From NCBI GenBank assembly GCA_020831805.1, contig JAFIFX010000001.1, positions 248,001 through 312,000 on the forward strand: a stretch of 64,000 nucleotides of DNA, given 5' to 3'. Shown here piece by piece: positions 56,868 to 64,000 of the stretch. A program made the position numbers and the translations under genes. This DNA comes from Planctomycetota bacterium. Lineage in GTDB: Bacteria > Planctomycetota > Phycisphaerae > Phycisphaerales > UBA1924. The notes under the pieces are model-generated. The model saw only the letters and a program-made list of their open reading frames with translations. It made no database searches and was not told where the DNA came from. How positions within the stretch are numbered: the stretch's first letter is position 1; each line of letters begins with the position of its first letter.

Positions 56868-59147
56868 ATGACGCAGTCCAATCGGGTACGCAGGATTGGT
56901 TCGAGCCTGGCGGCGGTCGGGGTTCTCGCGGCGGCGACGGCCGTGATCTCGATCACGGAAGAGGCCGACGCGTCCACCGACCGGCGGAACGCCGCGGCGT
57001 CGAACGCCGACAGCCGGATCTGGAACCTCGCACGCGGGGCGGACGAGTCGGCGCTGCTCGGCCTGCTCACCGGCGACAGCCTGAATCGCGACCTGCTCGA
57101 CACCTCGCTGCGTGATTCCCTTGACCTGTTCCGGGCAAACTTCGACAAGCGCGAATCGGACCGCGCCAAGAAGATCGCCGAGGTCAGCCAGGAACTCGAC
57201 GACCAGCTCGCCGCCTACGACGCCGAGCGCAACCCGATCGCGCTGAGCACCGCCCTGTCCCGGGCCGTCCAGCTCCAGCTGCTGACCCGCAAGGACGATG
57301 CGTTCTTCGCCGATCCGCGGATCGTGCGGCTGGTCGAGGAGGGCCGGCGTCGCGCCGCCGAGGCGGAGCGCAAGGGCGACTGGGTGATCGCCTCCGAACT
57401 GTACTTCCGCCTCGACACGCTGCACGACCCCGCCGACATCTACAAGGACGATGTCCAGCGCCTCGGCAAGCGCCTGGCGATGATCCGCCTCTACGCCCCC
57501 GAGCGCCTGTGGGAGCTGCGAAACAACCGGCGGCTGGCCGAGGGCATGGACCCCCTGCCCCCCTACAACCCCTTCGGCGATGACTACAAGGCCAAGCTCA
57601 ACGGCGTGAACTCGACCATGGTCCGCACCGCCATCCAGCGGTCCGCCCAGCAGCACGTCGGACGCACCACCCGCTCGAATCCCGAAGGCGTGACCATGAA
57701 CACGCTGATCATGGGCGGGCTCGACGCCGTCCGCACCATGGCCACCACCACCGACCTGGCCCGCACCTTCCCGGGCATCGGCAACGAGTCGAAGCGCAAC
57801 GCCTTCATCGACCGGATCGAGAAGCGCCGCGCCGAGGTGCGCGGCTGGTCCCGCGACGCCAGCGCCTACGACCTGCGCCGCATGGTCGACGGCGTGCTCT
57901 CCGACGCCCAGGAGACCATCGGCGTCATGCCCGAGGCCCTGCTCCACGAGTTCGGCAACGGCGCCATGGCCGAGCTGGATGTCTACTCCGCGTTCATCTG
58001 GCCCGACGAACTGGCCCGCTTCCGGCGCACCACCCAGGGCGAGTTCATCGGCGTCGGCATCCAGATCCAGCTCGACGAGTTGCAGAACATCACCGTCATC
58101 GCCCCGCTGGAAGGCACCCCCGCCCAGCGCGCCGGCATCCGCTCGGGCGACATCATCAAGAAGATCGACGGCATCACCGCCGTGGGCCTCGGCCTGGACC
58201 AGGCCGTCGAGGTGATCACCGGCCCGGCCAACACCAGCGTCAACCTCACCATCGAGCGCAAGAACGATGACGACAAGGTGACCGAGATCACCTTCGAGCT
58301 GACCCGCCAGCGCATCGACCTGCCCACCGTCAAGGGCTGGTCCAAGACCGGCCCGGGCGACCACGACTGGAACTGGTTCATCGATCAGGGCAACGGCGTC
58401 GGCTACATCCGCCTGACCGGCTTTACCGATGATTCGGCCCGCGACTTCGACCGGGCGATCGAGGCCATGCGCCAGCAGGGCCTCAAGGGCCTCGTCCTCG
58501 ACCTGCGCTACAACCCCGGCGGGCTGCTCGACCAGGCCGTCGAGATCGCCAGCCGCTTCGTGCCCGGCGGCATGATCGTCAAGACCGTTGACGCCATCGG
58601 CGTGCCCCAGGAACAGCAGAACGCCCGACGCATCCCCCAGCGTCGCAGCCTCTCCGACCTGCCCGTCGTCGTCCTCATCAACGAGGGCTCCGCTTCGGCC
58701 AGCGAGATCGTCGCCGGCGCCGTCCAGGCCGCCGCCCAACGCGGCGAGGCCAACGCCCTGATCGTCGGCCAGCGCTCCTTCGGCAAGGGCAGCGTCCAGA
58801 ATGTCTTCATGCTCCCCGGCGGCATGGCCGCGATGAAGCTGACCACCCACTACTACCGCGTCGACTCGCCGCGCATGATCGACAAGATGCCCGGCGCCAC
58901 CGAGTGGGGCGTCGAGCCGGATGTCACCGTCGAGATGCTCCCCAGCCAGGTGGCCGAGGCCCTGCTGCTCCGCCGGGACGCCGATGTCCTCCCGATCGAT
59001 GAGACGGGCCGGATCATGACCGAGGTCGAGCGGCCGGACCCGAACACGCTCCTGACCGAGGGGATCGACCTGCAGGTCCAGACCGCCCTGGTCCTCCTGC
59101 AGACCCAGAACCTGCCCGCCCGCGGGATCACCTCGCTGACCGACTGA
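56868..59147 (+). CDS. Secreted S41-family C-terminal processing protease with PDZ
   Basis: 759 residues. The N-terminus has a signal-like hydrophobic stretch (SSLAAVGVLAAATAVISI). Residues 40-390 are mostly helical. A PDZ domain (FIGVGIQIQLDELQNITVIA; GTPAQRAGIRSGDIIKKIDG) precedes the S41 catalytic core: NPGGLLDQAVEIASRFVPG, NEGSASASEIVAGAVQAAA (catalytic Ser) and GQRSFGKGSVQNVFMLPG (catalytic Lys). It probably trims or degrades periplasmic proteins. The 209-base gap upstream has no other gene; a terminator follows at 59183. Confidence 0.92.
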   Translation: MTQSNRVRRIGSSLAAVGVLAAATAVISITEEADASTDRRNAAASNADSRIWNLARGADESALLGLLTGDSLNRDLLDTSLRDSLDLFRANFDKRESDRAKKIAEVSQELDDQLAAYDAERNPIALSTALSRAVQLQLLTRKDDAFFADPRIVRLVEEGRRRAAEAERKGDWVIASELYFRLDTLHDPADIYKDDVQRLGKRLAMIRLYAPERLWELRNNRRLAEGMDPLPPYNPFGDDYKAKLNGVNSTMVRTAIQRSAQQHVGRTTRSNPEGVTMNTLIMGGLDAVRTMATTTDLARTFPGIGNESKRNAFIDRIEKRRAEVRGWSRDASAYDLRRMVDGVLSDAQETIGVMPEALLHEFGNGAMAELDVYSAFIWPDELARFRRTTQGEFIGVGIQIQLDELQNITVIAPLEGTPAQRAGIRSGDIIKKIDGITAVGLGLDQAVEVITGPANTSVNLTIERKNDDDKVTEITFELTRQRIDLPTVKGWSKTGPGDHDWNWFIDQGNGVGYIRLTGFTDDSARDFDRAIEAMRQQGLKGLVLDLRYNPGGLLDQAVEIASRFVPGGMIVKTVDAIGVPQEQQNARRIPQRRSLSDLPVVVLINEGSASASEIVAGAVQAAAQRGEANALIVGQRSFGKGSVQNVFMLPGGMAAMKLTTHYYRVDSPRMIDKMPGATEWGVEPDVTVEMLPSQVAEALLLRRDADVLPIDETGRIMTEVERPDPNTLLTEGIDLQVQTALVLLQTQNLPARGITSLTD

Positions 59148-59182
59148 GACCCGACCCTCTCGCGACATCCCGCGCATCGACC

Positions 59183-59218
59183 CCCGCGTCCCGGATACCC
59201 CCCGGGACGCGGGTTTGT
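59183..59218 (+). terminator. Terminator of the S41 protease gene
   Basis: CCCGCGTCCCGG / CCGGGACGCGGG with a seven-base loop, then TTTGT. Separates the protease from pdhA. Confidence 0.8.
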
Positions 59219-59354
59219 CGGGCCCCGGCCCGTCCCCTACAATCCGGCCTGATCCCGTTTGAACGGGCTCATGCTGCGCCCACGCCCCCGTCCGGATCGC
59301 CGAAACCCCCACGACGGGCCGGACAACGGGCAATCGTTCACCTCAGAGGACGCG

Positions 59355-60485
59355 ATGACCCAAGCCCCCACCGCGAACAACCGCATGGCGAAAGCACATT
59401 CCTCAGCCGAAACCCTCACGGAAGTCTCGACCGAGACCCACCTCAAGTGGCTGCGCGACATGCAGCTCATCCGTGAGTTCGAGAACCGCACGATGCAGGC
59501 CTATCAGCAGGCCAAGATCGGCGGCTTCTGCCACATCTACTCCGGCCAGGAAGCCTGCGCCGTCGGCACCATCGCCGCCACCAAACAGGACGACCCCGTC
59601 GTCACCGCCTATCGCGACCACGGCCACGCCCTGGCACGCGGCATGTCCGCCCGCGCCTGCATGGCCGAGATGTTCGGCAAGATCACCGGCTGCGCCAAGG
59701 GCAAGGGCGGCTCGATGCACATGTTCGACCGGCCCAACTGGCTCTTCGGCGGCCACGGCATCGTCGGCGCCCAGACCCCGCTCGGGGCCGGCCTGGCCTT
59801 CGCCTCCAAGTACGAGAACGAGGTCCTCAAAAAGGGCGTCCACCCCGACCACAAGCCCAAGCAGAAGATCACCCTCTGCTACCTCGGCGACGGCGCCATC
59901 GACCAGGGCGCCTTCCACGAGGCGCTCAATCTCGCCTCCCTCTTCGACCTCCCGGTGATCTTCATCATCGAGAACAACGGCTACTCGATGGGCACCGCCA
60001 TCCACCGCCACACCGCCAACCACGAGAACCTCGTCGCCCGCGGCGAGTCCTACGGCATCGACTCGATCAAGATCGACGGCCTGGACATCCGCCACCTCTA
60101 CAGCGAGTTCAAGCCCTTCGCCGACCGCTGCCGCGAGAACAGCCGCCCCGGCTTCGTGGACCTGAAGACCTACCGCTACCAGGGCCACTCGATGTCCGAC
60201 CCCCAGAAGTACCGCACCAAGGACGAGGTCGAGGAATACAAGAACAAGGACTCGATCGCCCGCCTGCTCAACCAGCTCATGGAAGAAGGCTCGATGACCG
60301 AGGACTCGTGGAAGACCATGCAGAACGAGATCCGCGACGAGGTCCTCGACGCCGTCGAGTTCGCCGAGAGCAGCCCCGCCCCCGAGGTCGAGGCCGAGTT
60401 GTTCACCGACGTCTACGCCCTGCCCCAGAAGAACCTCTCCCCCACCGCCGAGTACCACCACGGGGCCAGGAACCCGCTGCTCTGA
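59355..60485 (+). CDS. pdhA: Pyruvate dehydrogenase E1 component, alpha subunit
   Basis: 376 residues from ATG 59355 (AGAGGA upstream). GKITGCAKGKGGSMHMF, GHGIVGAQTPLGAGLAFASK, the thiamine motif GDGAIDQGAFHEALNLASLF..NNGYSMGT and YRYQGHSMSDPQKYRTKDEV match PDH E1-alpha. With the beta subunit it decarboxylates pyruvate on TPP and acetylates the lipoyl domain of E2. First of the pdh genes in this window; an 18-base gap separates it from a small ORF. Confidence 0.95.
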   Translation: MTQAPTANNRMAKAHSSAETLTEVSTETHLKWLRDMQLIREFENRTMQAYQQAKIGGFCHIYSGQEACAVGTIAATKQDDPVVTAYRDHGHALARGMSARACMAEMFGKITGCAKGKGGSMHMFDRPNWLFGGHGIVGAQTPLGAGLAFASKYENEVLKKGVHPDHKPKQKITLCYLGDGAIDQGAFHEALNLASLFDLPVIFIIENNGYSMGTAIHRHTANHENLVARGESYGIDSIKIDGLDIRHLYSEFKPFADRCRENSRPGFVDLKTYRYQGHSMSDPQKYRTKDEVEEYKNKDSIARLLNQLMEEGSMTEDSWKTMQNEIRDEVLDAVEFAESSPAPEVEAELFTDVYALPQKNLSPTAEYHHGARNPLL

Positions 60486-60503
60486 CGCCGGGAGGCGACG
60501 CCT

Positions 60504-60683
60504 GTGGAAGCCTGGCTTCCCATCGCGATCCTCGCCCTGGGCTTCCTCGGACTCCTCGGCGTCCGCGTGGCCTTCCTCCTGATCCTCCGACGCACCGAGA
60601 CGAACCCGAAAGATCGATCCCCACGCTGGCCCGACGCCACCGTCATCCGCACGATACCCAACGACGAGAACACCGAGCCATGA
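60504..60683 (+). CDS. Small single-pass membrane protein inside the pdh cluster (59 residues)
   Basis: A GTG with GGGAGG nine bases upstream opens 59 codons ending at a TGA that overlaps the pdhB ATG (ATGA). The protein is one strong transmembrane helix (AWLPIAILALGFLGLLGVRV then AFLLILRR) and a polar C-terminal tail (TETNPKDRSPRWPDATVIRT). The spacing, Shine-Dalgarno sequence and coupling argue that it is real. It has no known family and could tether or regulate the complex at the membrane. Confidence 0.7.
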   Translation: MEAWLPIAILALGFLGLLGVRVAFLLILRRTETNPKDRSPRWPDATVIRTIPNDENTEP

Positions 60684-61765
60684 CCACCCTCGAGATGATC
60701 GACTCCAAGATCCACCCCGCCGTCGGCGAATGGACCCTCCCCGACTTCGTGGACGAGGCCGACCTGCCCGGCCGCGACGGCGACCGGGTCATCCAGTTCC
60801 GCGAGGCCATCCGCGAGGCCATGAGCCACGAGATGCGCCAGGACGAAAAGGTCTTCCTCATCGGCGAGGAGGTCGCCGAGTACAACGGCGCGTACAAGAT
60901 CAGCCAGGGCATGCTCGATGAGTTCGGGCCGAGGCGCATCATCGACAGCCCCATCTCCGAGAACGGCTTCGCCGGCATGTGCATCGGCGCCGCCATGTAC
61001 GGCTTGCGTCCCATCGTCGAGTTCATGAGCTGGTCCTTCTCCTTCGTCGCCGCCGACGCCATCCTCAACAACGCACCCAAGATGCTCTACATGTCCGGCG
61101 GCCAGTGGGGCTGCCCCATCGTCTTCCGCGGCAACGACGGCGCGGGCGGCCAGCTCGCCTCCACCCACTCCTGGTGCGTCGAGGGCCTCTACGCCAATGT
61201 CCCCGGCCTCAAGATGGCCATCCCCTCCAACCCCTACGACGCCAAGGGCCTGCTCGCCACCGCCATCCGCGACCCCGACCCGGTCTTCTTCCTCGAGTCC
61301 GAGCGCATGCTCGGCGACAAGGCCCATGTGCCCGAAGAGCAGTACTACATCCCCTTCGGCCGCGCCCGCCTCGCCCGCGAAGGCGAGCACTGCACCCTCG
61401 TCTCCTTCGGCCGCCCGGTCCACTTCTGCGTCGAGGCCGCCGAGAAGCTCGCCGCCGACGGCATCGAGTGCGATGTCCTCGACATGCGCACCATCCGCCC
61501 CCTCGACATCGACGCGGTCATCAAGAGCGTCAAGAAAACCAGCCGCGTCGTCGTCGTCGACCAGTCCTGGCCCTTCGGCGGCGTGTCCAGCGAGGTCATC
61601 ACCCAGATCTGCGAACGCTGCTTCGATTACCTCGACCACCCCCCCGTCCGCGTCAACACCGAGGACGTCCCCACCCCCTACGCCAAGAACCTCGAAGCCG
61701 CCTACCTGCCCAACCCGACCAAGATCGAGGCCGCCGTCCGCAAGGTGATCGAGGCGACGGCCTGA
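60680..61765 (+). CDS. pdhB: Pyruvate dehydrogenase E1 component, beta subunit
   Basis: 361 residues from ATG 60680. REAMSHEMRQDEKVFLIGEE, GISENGFAGMCIGAAMYGL-type block (SENGFAG), FRGNDGAGGQLASTHSW, and the C-terminal domain (VLDMRTIRPLDIDAVIKSVK, DQSWPFGGVSSEVITQICER) match E1-beta. An N-terminal extension of about 35 residues precedes the conserved FREAI start. It is coupled to the small membrane ORF by a 4-bp overlap. Confidence 0.95.
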   Translation: MTTLEMIDSKIHPAVGEWTLPDFVDEADLPGRDGDRVIQFREAIREAMSHEMRQDEKVFLIGEEVAEYNGAYKISQGMLDEFGPRRIIDSPISENGFAGMCIGAAMYGLRPIVEFMSWSFSFVAADAILNNAPKMLYMSGGQWGCPIVFRGNDGAGGQLASTHSWCVEGLYANVPGLKMAIPSNPYDAKGLLATAIRDPDPVFFLESERMLGDKAHVPEEQYYIPFGRARLAREGEHCTLVSFGRPVHFCVEAAEKLAADGIECDVLDMRTIRPLDIDAVIKSVKKTSRVVVVDQSWPFGGVSSEVITQICERCFDYLDHPPVRVNTEDVPTPYAKNLEAAYLPNPTKIEAAVRKVIEATA

Positions 61766-61795
61766 GTCCGGCCGAGCATCCAACCACCAACAAAC

Positions 61796-61821
61796 AAGGG
61801 CGTGCCGCGCGGCACGCCCTT
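61796..61821. terminator. Bidirectional terminator between pdhB and the sorting-tail gene
   Basis: AAGGGCGTGCC-GCGC-GGCACGCCCTT. On the plus side the tail is GTCGTT; on the minus side it is TGTTTGTTGG, so it is more likely efficient for the minus-strand gene. Confidence 0.7.
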
Positions 61822-61847
61822 GTCGTTCTAACAGAGCTTCTCGAAAC

Positions 61848-62613
61848 TCAACCGCGGCGCCGGCGGGCCAGCAGCCCAAGGCCCAGCATGCCCATCGACA
61901 CCGCGCCCGGCGCGGGCACCGTGAAGGTCACCGTCGGAGCCGGGCCGTCGAAGGCCAGGATGGTCGAGGTGCCCGGCACGCCCACACCCCAGCTGGTCGC
62001 GAAGTTCATGTCCGGGGTGGTGAACACGAAGCGGGCGAAGCCGCCGTCGTTGATCTGATTGATCAGCGAGGAGCCGATCACGGACAGGTCCAGGTCGAAG
62101 CCCGCGTCGAAGTTGCCGGCGACCAGATCGATCGTGCCGACCAGCACGCGGTCCGCGAACTGGCTGCCGAGGCCCTCCGCGTCGCTGGTATCCCAGACGA
62201 ACCCGTTGGCGCCCAGCAGCACATCCGCGTCCTCGAGGGTGTAGTACACATTCATCGTGCCGCCGCGGATCACATTGTTGATGTCCTGCCCGGTGAACGG
62301 CTGGGCCTGGAACAGGTCGATCCGGACCGAGTCGAGCTGGCTGATGGGGCTGTCAAAAAAGGCCGGCCAGTTCGAGGTCGAAGGTCGCCCAGAGGCCGAA
62401 GTTGCGGTTGGACGGGTCGGGGTTCCGCCCGTTGACCTGGAAGCGCGAATCGATCGCGTTGCGGCGGGTCGGCCCGAACAGGCCCTCGCCCACATTGGCG
62501 ATCCGGAAATCTTCAACCCCGGTCAGCGTGGCCTGCTGAGCCACCGCGCCGGAGGGGATGCCCCCAATCGCCAGCCCGGCGAGACCAGCCACGGCAAACA
62601 TCGAATACCTCAT
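61848..62613 (-). pseudogene. Sorting-tail secreted protein, frameshifted at a T6 run
   Basis: ATG 62613 (SD AGGAG) opens MRYSMFAVAGLAGLAIGGIP, a signal peptide, then RRNAIDSRFQVNGRNPDPSN and LWATFDLELAGLF-stop. A base removed from the T6 run (A6 at 62355-62360 on the plus strand) restores the second frame: FDSPISQLDSVRIDLFQAQP ... VVTFTVPAPGAVSMGMLGLG, RRRRG. So an intact gene of about 255 residues with a PAPG tail is broken by one base at a homopolymer. Same kind of lesion as in P2. It is antisense to, and between, pdhB and pdhC. Confidence 0.75.
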
Positions 62614-62871
62614 CGTCTTCTCCTTTTCGAACACTTGGACAAGGGCCGGACGAATCCGGCCCGGCACGTACACACCCGCGATTTTCAGCGCGGCTCCGGA
62701 AAAGCGTTCGCTTGGTTCAGTCAGGCAGATTTGGATTTCTGACGATTCGCCCGCGGCCCGTCAGGCGCAGTATGATCAACGCCGCTCTCCGGCCGCGAAA
62801 CGCCGGACGAACGGATTACGAAAGTGCATGCCTGAACAACCCGACCCTTTGGGGACGAGGAGATCCTGAAT

Positions 62872-64000
62872 ATGCCCATCCCGATCACCATGCCCCGCCT
62901 GTCCGACACCATGGAGCAGGGCACCGTCGTCAAGTGGCATGTCAAGGTTGGCGACAAGGTCTCGTCCGGCGACACCCTCGCCGACATCGAGACCGACAAG
63001 GCCACCATGGAACTCCAGTCCTTCGACGACGGCACGGTCGCCAGCCTCGCCGCCGAGGAGGGCCAGCAGGTCGGCGTGGGCGAGTCGATCCTGATCCTCG
63101 CCGCGGAGGGCGAATCGGTCGAGGAGGCCGCCAAATCTGGCGGCGCCGCGGCGTCCGGATCCGAATCCAAGAAGGAAAGCAAGCCCGCCAAGTCCGAGGG
63201 CGGCAGCGATGCCCCCGGCCCGGAGTCCGCCGACACCGGCACCGCCGTGGCCGAGCCGCCCGCGTCGGACGCCAGCCGTAACGGCAGCGCGACCGGCGAC
63301 CGCGTCTTCGCGTCGCCCCTGGCCCGCAAGATCGCCGAGGAGCACAACCTCGACCTGGGCGCCCTGACCGGCTCGGGCCCGTCCGGCCGCATCGTCCGCA
63401 AGGATGTGGAGTCCGCGATCGCCTCGGGCGGCACGGCATCCCCGACCAAGGCTTCGCCCGCCCCGGCCCCGATGGTCCCCGCGGCCGGCTCGGTGCTCGA
63501 GGACAAGACCGTCGCGCTGAACAACATGCGCGGCACGATCGCCAAGCGCCTGGTCGAGTCCAAGTCGACCATCCCCCACTACCAGGTCACCGTCTCGGCC
63601 CGGCTCGACAGCCTGCTCGCCCTGCGCGAGCAACTCAACGACCAGCTTCAATCCCAGGGCGTCAAGCTGTCCGTCAACGACTTCCTGGTCCGCGCCTGCG
63701 GCCTGGCCATGCACCAGCACCCCTTCGTCAACTCGTCGTGGGTCGAGAAGGGCCCCGCGATCAAGCTCCACGGGCAGGTCAACGTCGGCGTCGCCGTCGC
63801 CCTGCCCGAGGAACGCGGCGGCGGGCTGGTGGTCGCCACCATCCGCCACGCCGACCAGATCGGCCTGCGCCAGATCTCCGCCGAGACCAAACGCCTGGCC
63901 AAGAAGGCCCGCGAGAAGGGGCTCTCGATCGAAGAGATGTCCGACTCGACCTTCACCATCTCCAACCTGGGCATGTTCGGCGTGGACCACTTCACCGCCA
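62872..64000 (+). CDS. pdhC: Dihydrolipoamide acetyltransferase (E2 of pyruvate dehydrogenase), partial
   Basis: 376 codons to the window edge, no stop. ATG 62872 with GAGGAG upstream. The lipoyl domain (PRLSDTMEQGTVVKWHVKVG; IETDKATMELQSF with the lipoylated Lys) is followed by a Ser/Ala/Lys-rich linker, the E1/E3-binding domain (FASPLARKIAEEHNLDLGAL; GPSGRIVRKDVESAI) and the start of the catalytic domain (MRGTIAKRLVESKSTIPHYQ; TISNLGMFGVDHFTA). It has one lipoyl domain. The active-site His-Asp is beyond the window. It should act with upstream pdhA and pdhB. Confidence 0.95.
   Translation, partial: MPIPITMPRLSDTMEQGTVVKWHVKVGDKVSSGDTLADIETDKATMELQSFDDGTVASLAAEEGQQVGVGESILILAAEGESVEEAAKSGGAAASGSESKKESKPAKSEGGSDAPGPESADTGTAVAEPPASDASRNGSATGDRVFASPLARKIAEEHNLDLGALTGSGPSGRIVRKDVESAIASGGTASPTKASPAPAPMVPAAGSVLEDKTVALNNMRGTIAKRLVESKSTIPHYQVTVSARLDSLLALREQLNDQLQSQGVKLSVNDFLVRACGLAMHQHPFVNSSWVEKGPAIKLHGQVNVGVAVALPEERGGGLVVATIRHADQIGLRQISAETKRLAKKAREKGLSIEEMSDSTFTISNLGMFGVDHFTA

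Noticed and set aside
56655..59333. Antisense frame of about 890 codons opposite the S41 protease
   Set aside because: Lacks recognisable motifs and mirrors the codon pattern of the sense gene.

Overview
The window looks like a chromosome segment of a high-GC planctomycete, most likely class Phycisphaerae. This is an inference from several things seen together: about two-thirds GC; many secreted proteins ending in a Pro-(Gly/Ala)-Pro, glycine-rich hydrophobic, poly-Arg sorting tail; a secreted repeat protein with a C-terminal GC-type dockerin; planctomycete-style large paralogous membrane proteins with a pseudopilin-like C-terminus; and dispersed palindromic intergenic repeats. No phage, integrase, transposase, CRISPR or rRNA was seen. 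One tRNA (Arg, CCG) is present.

Layout. 1-4.2 kb: a glycine betaine/choline-type ABC transporter (partial binding protein plus ATPase), a methyltransferase, and a ferric-reductase-like flavoprotein preceded by a galactokinase remnant. 4.5-15.6 kb: gcvP, an M28 peptidase, a DinB-like protein, nadB, a lipoprotein, a thioesterase, a STAS protein, purN and a TPR/metallopeptidase/PDZ protein, mostly one strand and tightly packed. 15.8-21.8 kb: three paralogous membrane proteins, the last coupled to a PadR regulator with a candidate operator. 21.9-23.5 kb: thyA and folA. 23.7-34.5 kb: the most unusual region, ten paralogs (P1-P10) of one secreted beta-rich protein carrying a C-terminal sorting tail. 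P1-P5 overlap by 4 bp each; P6-P7 and P8-P10 are single units with their own terminators. An unrelated sorting-tail protein, a release-factor-like protein, a TPR-sulfotransferase and a short asparaginase lie inside the region. 34.7-38.0 kb: three small accessory genes and icd. 38.1-50.3 kb: a mix including an M28 lipoprotein, a PQQ-like propeller, DUF2934/DUF892 stress-type genes, a LuxR regulator with a degenerate receiver, aroA, a HEAT protein and apt. 50.3-59.1 kb: nth, a large FG-GAP/dockerin protein, tRNA-Arg, an MFS transporter and an S41 protease. 59.4-64 kb: the pyruvate dehydrogenase genes pdhA, pdhB and pdhC (partial), with a 59-codon membrane ORF between pdhA and pdhB and a frameshifted sorting-tail gene on the other strand before pdhC.

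Three signals cut across gene boundaries. (1) The tetranucleotide ACGT is strongly depleted, except in the FG-GAP/dockerin gene. (2) The surface-protein array shows recombination: P10 is a mosaic of P9 and P8. Two sorting-tail genes (P2 and the one at 62.6 kb) are frameshifted at homopolymers. (3) Several families of palindromic repeats and three large inverted-repeat elements sit between genes, together with truncated gene remnants.
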